Of a stretch of DNA of 64,000 nt, positions 25,564 to 36,485 are shown one piece after another. The notes under the pieces were generated by a model. It did no database searches. It was not told where the DNA came from and saw only the letters and a program-made list of their open reading frames with translations. This stretch comes from Alphaproteobacteria bacterium HGW-Alphaproteobacteria-18 (GTDB lineage Bacteria > Pseudomonadota > Alphaproteobacteria > Caulobacterales > Hyphomonadaceae): positions 186,001 through 250,000 of the forward strand of contig PHEH01000002.1 of the NCBI GenBank assembly GCA_002841155.1, written 5' to 3'. Positions within the stretch are counted from its first letter, which is position 1; each line of letters begins with the position of its first letter. A program made the translations under genes and the position numbers.

Positions 25564-26271
25564 ATGAACCCTCCCCGCCAGTCCCTTGCGCTCTCGGGCG
25601 CGTTCAGTGAAGATCATGCCAAGGCCTATGACAACCAGTTCTCCGCGCTGAGCGGGGTCCAGGCCTGTATCCACCTTCTGACCGATGCCTATCTGGCGGA
25701 ATTGCCGGAAGATGCGCGCATTCTGGTGGCCGGGGCAGGCACGGGCGCCGAAGTGCGCTACCTCGCCCCGCGTCATCCCGGCTGGCGCTTCACGCTGGTG
25801 GACCCCTCTGCGCCGATGCTGGCCATCGCCCGCAGCCATGCCAAGGCCGAAGGCTTTGCGGGCCGCTGCACCTTTCATGAAGCCTATGTTTCAGAAACGC
25901 CGGTGGAAGCCCATGACGGGGCGACCAGCCTGCTCGTCTCCCACTTCCTGACCGACGCCGCCGCCCGCCAATCCTATTTCCAGGACATCGCCGCCCGCCT
26001 GAAACCGGGCGCGCGCTTTATCAATGTCGATCTGAGTACGGATAATGACGCGCCATCCTTCGAGGGCATCATGGGCCTCTGGATGGACCTCTTCCGTCTT
26101 GGGGGGCAGACGGAGGAAAGCCGGGCCAACTATCTGAAAGCCTATGGCCGGCAATTTGCCGCGCATGGCCCCGAAGCCGTCGCCAAAATGATTGAGGCGG
26201 CGGGCTTTACGCCCCCCGCCCCGGTATTTCAGGCCGCACTGATCCGCGGCTGGACCGCGATACGGGCCTAG
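25564..26271 (+). CDS. class I SAM-dependent methyltransferase
   Basis: 235 residues with CGGAG upstream of the ATG. Motif I is [16 protein letters not shown] and motif II lies near [21 protein letters not shown]. The fold is the usual Rossmann type ([35 protein letters not shown]). The N-terminal [19 protein letters not shown] is shared with a group of small-molecule methyltransferases. The substrate is unknown. Its stop overlaps the convergent sucB stop by 4 bases. Confidence 0.88.
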   Translation: MNPPRQSLALSGAFSEDHAKAYDNQFSALSGVQACIHLLTDAYLAELPEDARILVAGAGTGAEVRYLAPRHPGWRFTLVDPSAPMLAIARSHAKAEGFAGRCTFHEAYVSETPVEAHDGATSLLVSHFLTDAAARQSYFQDIAARLKPGARFINVDLSTDNDAPSFEGIMGLWMDLFRLGGQTEESRANYLKAYGRQFAAHGPEAVAKMIEAAGFTPPAPVFQAALIRGWTAIRA

Positions 26272-27812
26272 ACTTCCAGCAGCATCCGCTCGGGATCTTC
26301 CAGCGCTTCCTTGACGCGGACGAGGAAGGTGACGGCTTCCTTGCCGTCAACGATGCGGTGGTCATAGCTCAGCGCGAGATACATCATCGGGCGGATGACG
26401 ATCTGGCCATTGCGCACGATCGGCTTGTCCTCGATGCGGTGCATGCCCAGCACGCCCGATTGCGGCGGGTTGAGGATCGGGGTGGACATCAGCGAGCCAT
26501 AGATGCCGCCATTGGAAATGGTGAAGGTGCCGCCTTGCAGGTCACCGATGGTCAGGGCGCCGTCGCGGGCTTTCTTGCCGAGCCCGGCGATGGCCTTCTC
26601 GATGCCGGCGAGCGAGAGATCATCCGCGTCGCGCACGACCGGCACGACGAGGCCTTTCTCGGTGCCGACCGCCACGCCGATGTCATAGTAATTCTTGTAG
26701 ATGATGTCCTGGCCGTCGATCTCGGCATTGACGGCAGGAACTTCCTTCAGCGCGTTGACGCAGGCCTTCACGAAGAAGCTCATGAAGCCGAGCTTGATGC
26801 CATGCTTGGCGACGAAGGCGTCCTGGTGGGTCTTGCGCAGATCCATGATGGCCGACATGTCGACATCATTGAAGGTCGTCAGCATCGCGGCCGTGTCCTG
26901 AGCTTCCTTCAGGCGGCGGGCGATGGTCTGACGCAGGCGCGTCATCCGTACACGTTCTTCACGGGGGCCGGTTTCGCGCGGTGGTTTTGCAGCGGTGTCA
27001 GGCATGGTCGAGGCGCTTGCTTTCGGTTGGTTGACGTAGGCCAAGGCATCCGCCTTGGTGGCGCGGCCATCGCGGCCGGTGCCGGGGATGTCAGAGGCGC
27101 TGACGCCGGCTTCGGTGGAAATGCGGCGCACGGAGGGCGACACAGGGCGATCGCCGGTGGCGGCCGGTTGCGCGGCGGCTTTGGGCGCTTCGGCTTTTGC
27201 CGGGGCTTCAGCGGCCTTGGCAGGCGCAGCGCCCGATGCGCCGATCCGGGCGATGACGGAACCGGGCGTGACCGAGTCGCCTTCCTTGACGAGCCATTCG
27301 AGGATCACGCCGTCAGCGGGGGCGGGAACTTCCAGCGCCACCTTGTCGGTTTCGATCTCGGCGATGGTCTCGTCCTTCTTGACGCTGTCACCGACCTTCT
27401 TGGCGAAGTTGGCAATCGTGCCTTCGGCAACGCTCTCGCCCATGACGGGGACTTTGACGTCCGTGGACGCACCGCCGCCGGAAGAGGCAGCCGGCTTGGC
27501 TTCAGCGGCTTTGGGCTCTGCCTTGGGTTCGGCCTTTGCCGTTTCCTTGGCAGGCGCAGCCTTGGCGGGCGCGGCGCCATTGGCATTCAGGCGGCCGAGC
27601 AGCGCGCCGATATTCACGGTCTCGCCTTCCTTGGCCACGATGTCCGAGAGAACACCGTCTTCAGAGGCCGAAACCTCGACGGAGACCTTGTCTGTTTCAA
27701 GTTCGACGAGGACTTCGTCCTTCTTCACCGTATCGCCAGCCGATTTCAGCCATTGGCCAACGGTGGCTTCGGTAACGCTTTCGCCGAGTGTGGGAACAAC
27801 GATGTCTGTCAT
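26268..27812 (-). CDS. sucB: 2-oxoglutarate dehydrogenase E2, dihydrolipoyllysine succinyltransferase
   Basis: 514 residues, longer than the usual E2o of about 400. It carries two lipoyl domains, each with a lipoylated Lys in [11 protein letters not shown] (about 43) and [11 protein letters not shown] (about 158), joined by an Ala/Lys/Pro-rich linker. A peripheral-subunit-binding domain follows ([26 protein letters not shown]). The catalytic core contains the [15 protein letters not shown] His-Asp motif near the C-terminus. It transfers the succinyl group to CoA. It is 29 bases downstream of sucA. No lpd (E3) gene follows; a methyltransferase gene converges instead. Confidence 0.95.
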   Translation of the reverse strand: MTDIVVPTLGESVTEATVGQWLKSAGDTVKKDEVLVELETDKVSVEVSASEDGVLSDIVAKEGETVNIGALLGRLNANGAAPAKAAPAKETAKAEPKAEPKAAEAKPAASSGGGASTDVKVPVMGESVAEGTIANFAKKVGDSVKKDETIAEIETDKVALEVPAPADGVILEWLVKEGDSVTPGSVIARIGASGAAPAKAAEAPAKAEAPKAAAQPAATGDRPVSPSVRRISTEAGVSASDIPGTGRDGRATKADALAYVNQPKASASTMPDTAAKPPRETGPREERVRMTRLRQTIARRLKEAQDTAAMLTTFNDVDMSAIMDLRKTHQDAFVAKHGIKLGFMSFFVKACVNALKEVPAVNAEIDGQDIIYKNYYDIGVAVGTEKGLVVPVVRDADDLSLAGIEKAIAGLGKKARDGALTIGDLQGGTFTISNGGIYGSLMSTPILNPPQSGVLGMHRIEDKPIVRNGQIVIRPMMYLALSYDHRIVDGKEAVTFLVRVKEALEDPERMLLEV

Positions 27813-27841
27813 GTGTCGTGTCCGTCTCTTCTTATGGATTA

Positions 27842-30800
27842 TCAGGGAGAAACGATCCGGTCATCGACCGGGTCGGGCGAGAGGGCTGTCTTGAGAAGGT
27901 TGGCCTGTTCGGCCTGGTGCTTGGACAGGAGGCCCGTTGCGGTCGCCGCCGAAGGCGGACGGCCGGCATATTTCGGGCGCGGCTGCTTGTAGCCCGCCTG
28001 CGCGGCGCACCATTCGATCTCGTCACGGATGAAGGTCCAGCCGCCCATATTGCGCGGCTCTTCCTGGCACCAGACCAGCTCTGCCTGCGGGAAGCGCTTC
28101 AATTCGGTAATCAGCGACTTGCGCGGCACCGGATAGAACTGCTCGACCCGCAGAAGGTAGATGTCGTCCTGGCCGGACGCTTCACGCGCCTCGAACAGAT
28201 CATAATAGACCTTGCCCGAACAAAGCACGACGCGGCGGACCTTGGCGTCTTTGGCAAGCTTCACCTTGCCTTCGCGGCCCGGTGTTTCGGCGTCGTCCCA
28301 GAGGATACGGTGGAAGGTCGACTTGGTGTTCATATCGTCCAGCGTCGAGGTGGCCAGCTTGTGGCGCAGCAGCGATTTGGGCGTCATGATGACCAGGGGC
28401 TTGCGGAACTCGCGGTGGATCTGGCGGCGCAGGGCGTGGAAATAGTTCGCCGGGGTCGTCAGGTTGCACACCTGCATATTGTCTTCGGCGCACATCTGCA
28501 GGAAGCGCTCAAGGCGGGCCGAGGAATGCTCCGGACCCTGACCTTCATAGCCGTGCGGCAGAAGCATCACGAGGCCCGACATCCGCAGCCATTTGCGCTC
28601 TGCCGAGGAGATGAACTGGTCATAATAGACCTGCGCGCCGTTTGCGAAGTCGCCGAACTGGGCTTCCCAGCAGGTGAGCGTGTTCGGGTCGGTCAGCGAG
28701 TAGCCATATTCGTAACCGAGCACGGCTTCCTCGGAGAGGAGCGAGTCGATCACCTCATACGGCGCCTGGCCTTCGCGGATATGGTTGAGCAGGGTGATGC
28801 GGTCGCCGCTCGTCTGATCGACGATATGGCTGTGGCGCTGCACGAAGGTGCCGCGGCCGCAATCCTGGCCCGACAGACGCACCGGGAAGCCTTCATCGAG
28901 CAGGCTGGCGAAGGCCAGATGCTCTGCGCCGCCCCAGTCGATGTCCTTGCCGGTTTCGTAGCTCTCGCGGCGGCGGGCGATCACGCGCTCCACCGTCTTG
29001 TGCGCGTCGACGCTGCCTGGAATGCTGGTGATCGCGTCACCGAGCTCCTTCAGGCGGGTCTTGGACACACCTGTCTTGCCGCGGCGATCATCATCGAGCG
29101 GCAGGCCAAAGCCCGACCACTGACCTTCCAGCCAGTCGGCCTTGTTGGTTTTCAGCGTCTTGCCAGCATCGAAGGCGCGGTCGAGGAAGTCCTCGAACTC
29201 CTTCACCTGCGTGTCGACTTCGGCAGCGGTCAGCAGACCCTCGGAGACAAGACGCTGGCCGTAGATTTCGCGCGTGGACGGACGATCCTTGATGACGCGG
29301 TACATCACCGGCTGGGTCATCGTCGGGTCATCGCCCTCATTGTGGCCGAAGCGGCGGTAGCAGAACATGTCGATGACGACATCCTTTGCAAACTTCTGCC
29401 GGTATTCGGTGGCGACCTTGGCGGCGTAGACGACCGCTTCAGGATCATCGCCGTTCACATGGAAGATCGGCGCCTGCACCATCAGCGCCACATCCGACGG
29501 ATAAGGCGAGGAGCGCGAATACATCGGGCTCGTGGTGAAGCCGATCTGGTTGTTGACGATGAAGTGGATGGTGCCGCCGGTGCGGTAGCCCTGAAGGCCC
29601 GAGAGCGCGAAGCACTCAGCCACTACCCCCTGCCCGGCAAAGGCAGCGTCCCCGTGCAGCAGCAGGGGCATCTTGTGGGAGCGGTCAAGCGTGCCGGTCT
29701 GGCGCGCTTCCATGAACTGCTTGGCGCGCGTCCGGCCGAGCACGACGGGATTGACCGCTTCAAGGTGGGACGGGTTCGGGTTCATGGTGAGGTGGACGAC
29801 ATTGCCGTCAAACTCACGATCCGACGAGGCGCCGAGGTGGTATTTCACATCGCCCGAGCCGAATTCACCGGCACCCTGCGTCGAGCCGCCCTGGAATTCG
29901 TGGAAGATCTTTTCATAGGCCTTGCCCATGACAGCGGCGAGCATGTTGAGGCGGCCCCGGTGGGGCATACCGACAACGATCTCGTTGACGCCGAGCGCGC
30001 CGCCGCGCTTGATGATCTGCTCCAGCGCCGGAACGGCCGCTTCGCCGCCATCCAGACCAAAGCGCTTCGTGCCCGGATACCGCTTGTGCAGGAAGCGCTC
30101 GAACGCTTCGGCCTCGATCAGCTTGCTGAGGATTGCCAGCTTGCCGCGCTTGCTGAAGGCAACGCCCTTGTCGGGGCCTTCGATCCGCTCCTGCAACCAG
30201 GCTTTTTCCTCAGGGTCCGAGATGTGCATGAACTCGATGCCGAGCGTCGAGCAATAGGTGCGCCGCAGGATGTCGAGCATCTCTGCCGGGGTGGCGCGCT
30301 CAAGGCCGAGATAGCCGTCGATATAGATGCTGCGGTCCATGTCCGCCGGGCCAAAACCATAGCTGGCCGGGTCAAGCTCTGGCTGGTCGCCAAAGCCCGA
30401 CAGGCCGAGCGGGTCGAGCTGGGCAGCCAGGTGGCCGCGCATCCGGTAGGCGCGGATCATCATCAGCGCGCGAATGGAATCGGTGACCGCGCGGCCAAGA
30501 TCTTCAGCCGCCATGCCGGGGGCGCCGGACTTGATCTTCTTCTCGATCTTGGGTTCGAGCAGGGCCCAGTCGCCATCAAAAGCGGCAATCTGCTCGCTCG
30601 CGGCGGGGCGCGGCCAGTCCTTGCGCTTCCAGCTGGCGCCGTCTGCGTTCTGTTTGGCGCTTGCCGGTTCATCGCCGAGTTCGGCGAAGAAGGCGCGCCA
30701 GCTTTCCGGCACAGAAGCGGGGTCTTTGGCGTAAGCCGCCTGCATCTGTTCCAGCCAGTGGGCAGAGCCCCCATACAGGAACGCAGTATCCAGCATTGCC

Positions 30801-30850
30801 GCATTGCCCGTGCTGCGGGGGCCATTCACCGGGCTGCCATCGTCGGCCAT
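27842..30850 (-). CDS. sucA: 2-oxoglutarate dehydrogenase E1
   Basis: 1002 residues, full length for E1o. The N-terminal segment [21 protein letters not shown] docks E2. Thiamine-diphosphate-binding elements include [15 protein letters not shown] and [15 protein letters not shown]-like [10 protein letters not shown]. The C-terminal half has [25 protein letters not shown], typical of E1o. It decarboxylates 2-oxoglutarate in the TCA cycle. It is third in the sucCDAB operon. The 149 bases between sucD and sucA hold GC-rich inverted repeats that may be a processing or internal regulatory site, but no clear promoter is visible. Confidence 0.97.
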   Translation of the reverse strand: MADDGSPVNGPRSTGNAAMLDTAFLYGGSAHWLEQMQAAYAKDPASVPESWRAFFAELGDEPASAKQNADGASWKRKDWPRPAASEQIAAFDGDWALLEPKIEKKIKSGAPGMAAEDLGRAVTDSIRALMMIRAYRMRGHLAAQLDPLGLSGFGDQPELDPASYGFGPADMDRSIYIDGYLGLERATPAEMLDILRRTYCSTLGIEFMHISDPEEKAWLQERIEGPDKGVAFSKRGKLAILSKLIEAEAFERFLHKRYPGTKRFGLDGGEAAVPALEQIIKRGGALGVNEIVVGMPHRGRLNMLAAVMGKAYEKIFHEFQGGSTQGAGEFGSGDVKYHLGASSDREFDGNVVHLTMNPNPSHLEAVNPVVLGRTRAKQFMEARQTGTLDRSHKMPLLLHGDAAFAGQGVVAECFALSGLQGYRTGGTIHFIVNNQIGFTTSPMYSRSSPYPSDVALMVQAPIFHVNGDDPEAVVYAAKVATEYRQKFAKDVVIDMFCYRRFGHNEGDDPTMTQPVMYRVIKDRPSTREIYGQRLVSEGLLTAAEVDTQVKEFEDFLDRAFDAGKTLKTNKADWLEGQWSGFGLPLDDDRRGKTGVSKTRLKELGDAITSIPGSVDAHKTVERVIARRRESYETGKDIDWGGAEHLAFASLLDEGFPVRLSGQDCGRGTFVQRHSHIVDQTSGDRITLLNHIREGQAPYEVIDSLLSEEAVLGYEYGYSLTDPNTLTCWEAQFGDFANGAQVYYDQFISSAERKWLRMSGLVMLLPHGYEGQGPEHSSARLERFLQMCAEDNMQVCNLTTPANYFHALRRQIHREFRKPLVIMTPKSLLRHKLATSTLDDMNTKSTFHRILWDDAETPGREGKVKLAKDAKVRRVVLCSGKVYYDLFEAREASGQDDIYLLRVEQFYPVPRKSLITELKRFPQAELVWCQEEPRNMGGWTFIRDEIEWCAAQAGYKQPRPKYAGRPPSAATATGLLSKHQAEQANLLKTALSPDPVDDRIVSP

Positions 30851-30999
30851 CTAAGGTCCATCCTTCCAGAGTTGCCGCCCCCGGCGACTGATATAGGGAC
30901 GGACGATACCCCCTGCCCCTACGTGAAGCAGGTTATGTTGCAACGCCCGCCCCCGAATCGCCGGGAGCGGGCGCCGCCAGACTTAACTATAGGGTCTTT

Positions 31000-31902
31000 C
31001 TAACCCTTTAGCACCTCGACAAGTGTCGTACCGAGACGTGCCGGGCTGGGGCTGACGCGGATGCCCGCGGCCTCCATGGCCGCAATCTTCGACTCGGCAT
31101 CACCCTTGCCACCGGAAACGATCGCGCCGGCATGGCCCATCGTGCGGCCAGGAGGCGCTGTACGGCCTGCAATGAAGCCTGCCATCGGCTTTTTACGGCC
31201 TTTTTTGGCTTCATCCATCAGGAACTGAGCGGCTTCTTCTTCGGCAGAGCCGCCGATTTCGCCGATCATGATGATAGATTTGGTTTCATCGTCGGCCAGG
31301 AACATTTCCAGGATGTCGATGAATTCGGTGCCTTTGACCGGGTCGCCGCCGATACCGACAGCGGTGGTCTGGCCAAGGCCGGCGTTCGTGGTCTGGAACA
31401 CGGCTTCATAAGTCAGCGTGCCCGAGCGCGAGACGATACCGACCGAGCCCTTTTTGAAGATGGAGCCCGGCATGATGCCGATCTTGCATTCGTTCGCCGT
31501 GATGATGCCGGGGCAGTTCGGGCCGATGAGGCGCGACTTGGACCTGGCAAGCTTCGCCTTGACGCGAACCATGTCCATGACCGGCACGCCTTCGGTGATG
31601 CAGACGATCAGCGGGATTTCCGCGTCGATGGCTTCCTCGATGGCCGCAGCGGCGCCAGCAGGCGGAACATAGACCACAGACGCGGTGGCGCCGGTCTTTT
31701 CCTTGCCTTCAGCGACGGACGCAAAGATGGGGAGTTCCTGGCCGTTATCGGCCTTCCACATCTCGCCACCCTTCTTGGGGTGAATGCCGCCCACCATCTG
31801 GGTGCCGTAATAGCCGAGCGCCTGATTGGTGTGGAACGAGCCGGTGTTGCCGGTCATGCCCTGCGTCAGGACTTTCGTGTTCTTGTCGATCAGAATGGAC
31901 AT
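31000..31902 (-). CDS. sucD: succinyl-CoA synthetase alpha subunit
   Basis: I start at [21 protein letters not shown] (31902), giving 300 residues. CoA-binding is shown by [20 protein letters not shown]-like sequence. The phospho-His loop is [21 protein letters not shown]. The ligase core includes [20 protein letters not shown] and [19 protein letters not shown]. It forms the CoA/phosphohistidine half of the enzyme that makes succinate plus ATP or GTP. Only 4 bases separate it from sucC. Confidence 0.97.
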   Translation of the reverse strand: MSILIDKNTKVLTQGMTGNTGSFHTNQALGYYGTQMVGGIHPKKGGEMWKADNGQELPIFASVAEGKEKTGATASVVYVPPAGAAAAIEEAIDAEIPLIVCITEGVPVMDMVRVKAKLARSKSRLIGPNCPGIITANECKIGIMPGSIFKKGSVGIVSRSGTLTYEAVFQTTNAGLGQTTAVGIGGDPVKGTEFIDILEMFLADDETKSIIMIGEIGGSAEEEAAQFLMDEAKKGRKKPMAGFIAGRTAPPGRTMGHAGAIVSGGKGDAESKIAAMEAAGIRVSPSPARLGTTLVEVLKG

Positions 31903-31906
31903 GGAA

Positions 31907-33100
31907 CTATCCCCGCACCGCTTTAACAATTTTCTGGGCTGCATCGTCGAGATCGTCGGCCGGAATGACGTTCAGGCCGCTCTCGCGGATGATCTTCTTG
32001 CCGAGGTCGACATTGGTGCCTTCAAGGCGGACAACGAGCGGAACGGCGAGGTTGGTTTCTTTCACGGCTGCGATCACGCCTTCGGCGATGACATCGCATT
32101 TCATGATGCCGCCGAAGATGTTCACGAGGATGCCCTTCACGTTGGGGTCCTTCATGATGATCTTGAAGGCAGCTGCCACCTTCTCTTTGCCGGCGCCGCC
32201 GCCAACGTCACAGAAGTTGGCAGGCTCTTCGCCATAGAGCTTGATGATGTCCATCGTCGCCATCGCGAGGCCGGCGCCGTTGACCATGCAGCCGATCGTG
32301 CCGTCGAGGGCGATATAGGCGAGATCCCATTCGGCCGCTTCGAGTTCCTTGGCGTCCTGTTCGGTCTCGTCTTTGAGCGCCTGAACGTCGGGATGGCGGA
32401 AGAGCGCGTTGCCGTCGAACGACACTTTCGCGTCGAGGACGCGCATATGGCCGTCCTTCATTACGATCAGCGGGTTCACTTCCAGCATCGCCATGTCTTT
32501 CTCGACAAAGGCTTTGTAGAGGATCGGGTAGAGCTTGAGGCCGTCTTCGGCTGCGGTGCCGGTCAGCTTCAGGGCGTCGTTGATCTTGGCCGCGTCAGCG
32601 GGCGTCACGCCGGCCATCGGGTCGATCTGGACGGTGAGGATTTTCTCGGGCGTGTCATGGGCGACCGCTTCGATGTCCATGCCGCCTTCGGTGGAGACCA
32701 CGAAGGCCACGTTCGAGGTCGCGCGGTCGACGAGGATGGAGAGGTAAAGCTCCTGCTCGATATCGGCGCCGTCTTCGATGTAGAGGCGATTGACCTGTTT
32801 GCCGGCGGCAGAGGTCTGCGCGGTGACAAGGTGTTTGCCGAGCATCTGTTCGGCGAATTTCTTCACATCGTCCTTGTTGAAGGCGAGGCGGACACCGCCT
32901 TTTTCGCCGGCTTCAGGCTCGATGAATTTGCCTTTGCCGCGGCCACCTGCGTGGATCTGGCTTTTCACGACCCAGAGTGGGCCGGGAAGTGTATCGACTG
33001 CCTTCTGCACATCGGCGAGCGAGAGCACAGGCACGCCTTCTGCCACAGGCGCCCCGAAGGATTTGAGCAGCGCCTTGGCTTGGTATTCATGGATGTTCAT
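31907..33100 (-). CDS. sucC: succinyl-CoA synthetase beta subunit
   Basis: I start at [19 protein letters not shown] (33100), the canonical SucC N-terminus, giving 397 residues. The ATP-grasp domain includes [17 protein letters not shown] and the nucleotide-specificity region. The C-terminal domain has [22 protein letters not shown], the conserved flavodoxin-like CoA ligase segment. It heads the operon sucC-sucD-sucA-sucB. The mdh gene that precedes sucC in many alphaproteobacteria is missing; an MFS gene on the same strand lies upstream instead. Confidence 0.97.
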   Translation of the reverse strand: MNIHEYQAKALLKSFGAPVAEGVPVLSLADVQKAVDTLPGPLWVVKSQIHAGGRGKGKFIEPEAGEKGGVRLAFNKDDVKKFAEQMLGKHLVTAQTSAAGKQVNRLYIEDGADIEQELYLSILVDRATSNVAFVVSTEGGMDIEAVAHDTPEKILTVQIDPMAGVTPADAAKINDALKLTGTAAEDGLKLYPILYKAFVEKDMAMLEVNPLIVMKDGHMRVLDAKVSFDGNALFRHPDVQALKDETEQDAKELEAAEWDLAYIALDGTIGCMVNGAGLAMATMDIIKLYGEEPANFCDVGGGAGKEKVAAAFKIIMKDPNVKGILVNIFGGIMKCDVIAEGVIAAVKETNLAVPLVVRLEGTNVDLGKKIIRESGLNVIPADDLDDAAQKIVKAVRG

Positions 33101-33232
33101 GGAGTGGTTTCCCTGTCCGGCCTGACGGCCCGCCAGCATCCCTGCCGGTTACCGTTTCCGTTCCTCGTTGACGGGGCCGCTATATACACGCCTGAAGGTA
33201 GGCTGCAACAGGCTGGGTACAAAGTTGGATAC

Positions 33233-34483
33233 TTAGCCTTGATCGCCTTCCGTGGGGTCACGCGGCATGATTTCAACGCTCGCCAGCGGGCTGGGAAGGA
33301 TCGATCCGCGCTCGCCTGAGGGGGGAGACTCCGCCGGGGCGCGCTGGCGAACCCGCACGATCATGTACACCGCGAGCAGACCCAGCACGACACCGGCAAA
33401 GCCGAAAAGGCCCACCGCCCCGGCTATCCGCATGGCGACCCCGGAAATCAGCGGCCCGACAATCGAACCGGCTGCCCAGACAAATAACAGCCCGGACATG
33501 ACCTGCGGCACCTGCCCCGGCGGGGTGCGGTCAATCGCATGGGACACACACACGCCGTAAAAACAGAGCGCCCCTGCCCCCCAGATGCCAATCAGCACAA
33601 GTATGCCAGCTTCGCCGATAACCGTTCCGAAAACGGCAATCAGGATCGCCGCTGCGCCTGCGGCGCTGGCAAGCCCGGCCACTACGAGGCGCCGGTCGAT
33701 CACATCGGAAAGCCGTCCGGCGGGCCATTGCACGATCAGCCCGCCGATCCAGGCGATGGCAATCGCGATGGCGGCCGCAGCCGTGCCCCCGCCGGCCAGC
33801 TCAAATTTCTCAAAATAGACCGGCAGCAGGGCGAGCGTGCCGGTATTGACGAGCCCGGCCCCGACCACCCCGATCACGGCGGCGGGCGCCAGGGTGAAAA
33901 GCTGGCTCAGCGGCATCGACTTGCGATCCGGCGGGGGTGGCTCTTTCAGGGTCGTCAGGCAGGTGGGCACCAGCGCGAGGGCGAGGAAAATGCCCGCCCA
34001 GACATAGGACCGGCTGTCGAGCGGGGAGAGCCCGGCCAGGAAAAACGGCCCGACAATCAGCGAGAGCTTGGCGGCGGTATGGTAGACGCCCATCACATTG
34101 CCGCGAGAGCGCGCGGGCACCGCCTCCCCCATCCAGCTTTCGATACTGGTGAACATATAGGCAAACGCGACGCCCTGCAGGACGCGGATCAGAGCCCAGA
34201 ACGGCGCTTCCTGGATCAGGGCCAGCGACAGGATGCCCGCCGCGCTGACCCCTGCCCCGGCCGCAAAGAGGCGGATATTGCCGACAAGGGCGAGCGCACG
34301 CGGCGAGGTCCAGGCGCCCAGCATGAAGCCGGCGGCGTTCATGGCGGCGACAAAGCCGATCAGCGAGGTGTCGACACCCATCCGCTCAAGCCCGAGCGGC
34401 GTCAGGATGCCGGTCAGCCCGCCTGCCAGTTGCAGGATCATGACCGACAGGATCAGCGCGAGAACGGAACGTGTGTCGGTCAT
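33233..34483 (-). CDS. MFS transporter (YcaD-like)
   Basis: 416 residues with 12 predicted membrane helices. MFS motif A appears in the central loop as QWPAGRLSDVIDRRLVV. The first helix pair (LGLERMGVDTSLIGFVAAMNAAGFMLGAW) and FTSIESWMGEAVPARSRGNVMGVY are typical of the YcaD subgroup. The transported substrate is not predictable. The C-terminal 40 residues are polar and Pro/Ser-rich. It lies upstream of sucC on the same strand, with a 132-base gap likely to hold the suc promoter. Confidence 0.88.
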   Translation of the reverse strand: MTDTRSVLALILSVMILQLAGGLTGILTPLGLERMGVDTSLIGFVAAMNAAGFMLGAWTSPRALALVGNIRLFAAGAGVSAAGILSLALIQEAPFWALIRVLQGVAFAYMFTSIESWMGEAVPARSRGNVMGVYHTAAKLSLIVGPFFLAGLSPLDSRSYVWAGIFLALALVPTCLTTLKEPPPPDRKSMPLSQLFTLAPAAVIGVVGAGLVNTGTLALLPVYFEKFELAGGGTAAAAIAIAIAWIGGLIVQWPAGRLSDVIDRRLVVAGLASAAGAAAILIAVFGTVIGEAGILVLIGIWGAGALCFYGVCVSHAIDRTPPGQVPQVMSGLLFVWAAGSIVGPLISGVAMRIAGAVGLFGFAGVVLGLLAVYMIVRVRQRAPAESPPSGERGSILPSPLASVEIMPRDPTEGDQG

Positions 34484-34522
34484 GGCCTCGTCCGGACGGG
34501 CCGATGAAGAGCCGCGCCGCTG

Positions 34523-35749
34523 TTATTGCCCGGCAGGTGCCCGGAACGGAGCTGCCACTTCATTCACGGTGTCGCCGGTGTCGCTCTTGATGGCAAGACG
34601 GACCGTGCCGCCCTCCCAGTCAATCTCAATGGCGCCGAAATTATTGGGGGCATAGCCGGGCCCGATCTGCGCATGATCGACCTCATCAGAAGTCTCGCGC
34701 ATCGAGACATTCATCGAAGAGGCCGTTATCTCATAGGCGGGATAGGGCAGCACCGTGTCGTCCCGGTAGAGGAAGGCCGTGTGACGGTCGCCAGAGACAA
34801 AGACCACGCCTTCAGCCTCGGTCTCCGAGATCAGCCCGTAAAGACGGGCCTGCTCGGCCGGCAGGCGCGACCAGGCTTCATACCCATGACCATCGGTCGT
34901 CATCACCTGGATCGAAGACACGATCAGGCGCAGGTCAGCCGGCTCCTGAAGCTGGTTCTCCAGCCAGGTCCACTGGTCATTGCCCAGCATGTCCTGCCCT
35001 TCGGACGCGGACGGAACGTAGCGTTCCTTTCCTTTGACGCCCCATTCATCGGTTGGTGTCAGGGGCGAGCGGAAGAAACGGGTGTCGAGCATGATGATCT
35101 GCACCCGCTGGCCCTCGGGGCCGAAGCTGCGGGCGTAATAGGTGCCCGGCCAGGCGCCGACATCCTCATTCTCAAGGCCCCAGAAGCGCTCATGGATACG
35201 CTCCGCCAGGCGGCGGAAGGGAAACTCCCGGCCCGCATCATTGGCGCCGTAATCATGGTCATCCCAGGCCACCATCATCGGGTGCTTTGCCCGCACGGCC
35301 TGAAAGTCGGCCCGCGCGGCCAGATCGCTGAAGCTCTCGCGCAGTTCATCCAGGGTCGCCTGATTGCTGATATAGCTGCGCCCGTCCATGTCGCCATAGA
35401 CATTGTCCCCGATCATCAGGAAGAGGTCGGCGTCTTCGGCGGCAATCGTCGACATCGCGGTACCGTCTTCGGTCTCCTCATTGAAACAGGAGCCGACCAG
35501 GATACGCGTGAGCACGCTATGATCGCCGGGCAGCGAAACGCCCCTTGGGGCGCGTGGGAAGAAATCCTCCGGCAGGGTGCGGTAGTAGAATTCAAGCGCC
35601 GCCTCGGCGCTCGCCGGGGAGAGAAGGTCAGACGGCAGGAGTGTCAATTCCCCGGCAGGCGTTTCCGCAACCGGCGCCGGGGCCGGTGTCTGGCAAGCCG
35701 CCAACGCCAGAATGATAGGAATGACCGAAAGTGTCCTGAACTGTCCCAT
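34523..35749 (-). CDS. PhoD-like (alkaline phosphatase D) lipoprotein
   Basis: 408 residues. The N-terminus is a lipoprotein signal with the lipobox LAAC (SVIPIILALAACQTP). The metallophosphatase core includes LFLMIGDNVYGD, MVAWDDHDYGANDAG, QIIMLDTRFF and FVSGDRHTAFLY, covering the PhoD metal ligands. It should hydrolyse phosphodiesters or monoesters at the cell envelope. The ribosome-binding site is AGGAGG. The site and the first codons lie inside a phased GGACA array (35718-35757), which is unusual for a coding start. No Pho box was recognised. Confidence 0.9.
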   Translation of the reverse strand: MGQFRTLSVIPIILALAACQTPAPAPVAETPAGELTLLPSDLLSPASAEAALEFYYRTLPEDFFPRAPRGVSLPGDHSVLTRILVGSCFNEETEDGTAMSTIAAEDADLFLMIGDNVYGDMDGRSYISNQATLDELRESFSDLAARADFQAVRAKHPMMVAWDDHDYGANDAGREFPFRRLAERIHERFWGLENEDVGAWPGTYYARSFGPEGQRVQIIMLDTRFFRSPLTPTDEWGVKGKERYVPSASEGQDMLGNDQWTWLENQLQEPADLRLIVSSIQVMTTDGHGYEAWSRLPAEQARLYGLISETEAEGVVFVSGDRHTAFLYRDDTVLPYPAYEITASSMNVSMRETSDEVDHAQIGPGYAPNNFGAIEIDWEGGTVRLAIKSDTGDTVNEVAAPFRAPAGQ

Positions 35750-35757
35750 AGTGTCCT
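35718..35757 (-). repeat. phased GGACA repeat array over the start of the PhoD-like gene
   Basis: Read on the minus strand, four 10-base blocks follow each other: GGACACTATG, GGACAGTTCA, GGACACTTTC and GGTCATTCCT. The motif and the exact 10-bp period match the array at 10068-10166, including the GGACA-then-GGTCAT pair. The array overlaps the last bases of the ribosome-binding site, the ATG and the first codons, so a bound protein could block expression directly. Confidence 0.65.
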
Positions 35758-35818
35758 CCTGCTGACCCAGGGAGGAACTCTAGCGGCCGTTCGTGACAGG
35801 TTTAAAGCGCCAAATGGC

Positions 35819-36376
35819 TCAGGCCGTAAAGAACAGGTGCCACATCAGCCTTCCGGGCAGGAAGCTGAACAATCCGGCGACCAGCATGCCGCCGACGAAC
35901 ATGCCGGCCATATGTTTCCGGTGCTGGGCAATTTTTTTCCGCCGAGCAGCGGCCAACCCCATCGGCAGCACGATCACAGTCCAGGCCGAGATCGCATGAA
36001 TGAAGCTGAAGCTTCCCGGATTGATACTGTGGAGGAAGAAGGAACTGATCGCCGTCACCGCCATGCTGACCACCCAGACATAGCCGAGCGTGCGGTGCAT
36101 CGCCCGCCCCTTCACCCCCGCCAGCAGGACGCAGCCAATGGCAAAGGTGAGGACAGCCCCGGCCACATGCACCTGTAGCACCCACGGCGATTGCAGCAGC
36201 GGGGCAAGGTCCACCCGGAACCGCGCCGGTCCCTCCTCTGCGAGGATAGAGTGGCTGATCGCCAGATAAGCGGCGAACGCAATGCCCGCGATGATCTTGT
36301 TGGGATGCAGACGGCGCAGGCGCTGGAAGCGGCTTTCCGGCTTTGGCGCTTCAGTGATCAGGGCGGCGTCGGTCAT
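35819..36376 (-). CDS. DUF2306 family membrane protein
   Basis: 185 residues with four or five hydrophobic helices. LQVHVAGAVLTFAIGCVLLAGVKGRAMHRTLGYVWVVSMAVTAISSFFL and FSFIHAISAWTVIVLPMGLAAARR match DUF2306. Conserved His residues (QVHVAG, MHRTLGY, FIHAIS, QHRKHMAG) suggest metal or heme binding, as discussed for related membrane proteins. The function is unknown. It is divergent from the LytTR gene, and the two may form a regulator-target pair. Confidence 0.82.
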   Translation of the reverse strand: MTDAALITEAPKPESRFQRLRRLHPNKIIAGIAFAAYLAISHSILAEEGPARFRVDLAPLLQSPWVLQVHVAGAVLTFAIGCVLLAGVKGRAMHRTLGYVWVVSMAVTAISSFFLHSINPGSFSFIHAISAWTVIVLPMGLAAARRKKIAQHRKHMAGMFVGGMLVAGLFSFLPGRLMWHLFFTA

Positions 36377-36485
36377 CAGTCAGGTCTCCGGGAAGAAGTC
36401 AGGCAGGTTTTGGATGCCGCCAATCTGCCGCCTGCCGCAGAGCCCGCTATGGGGAGTACGTATCCGGGCTGGAATCCTTCGCGAA

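Noticed and set aside
27788-31003. 1071-codon plus-strand ORF
   Set aside because: It is antisense to sucA and part of sucB. Codon bias of high-GC genes leaves such frames open; no domain is present.
34526-36178. 550-codon plus-strand ORF
   Set aside because: It is antisense to the PhoD-like and DUF2306 genes, with shadow-type composition.
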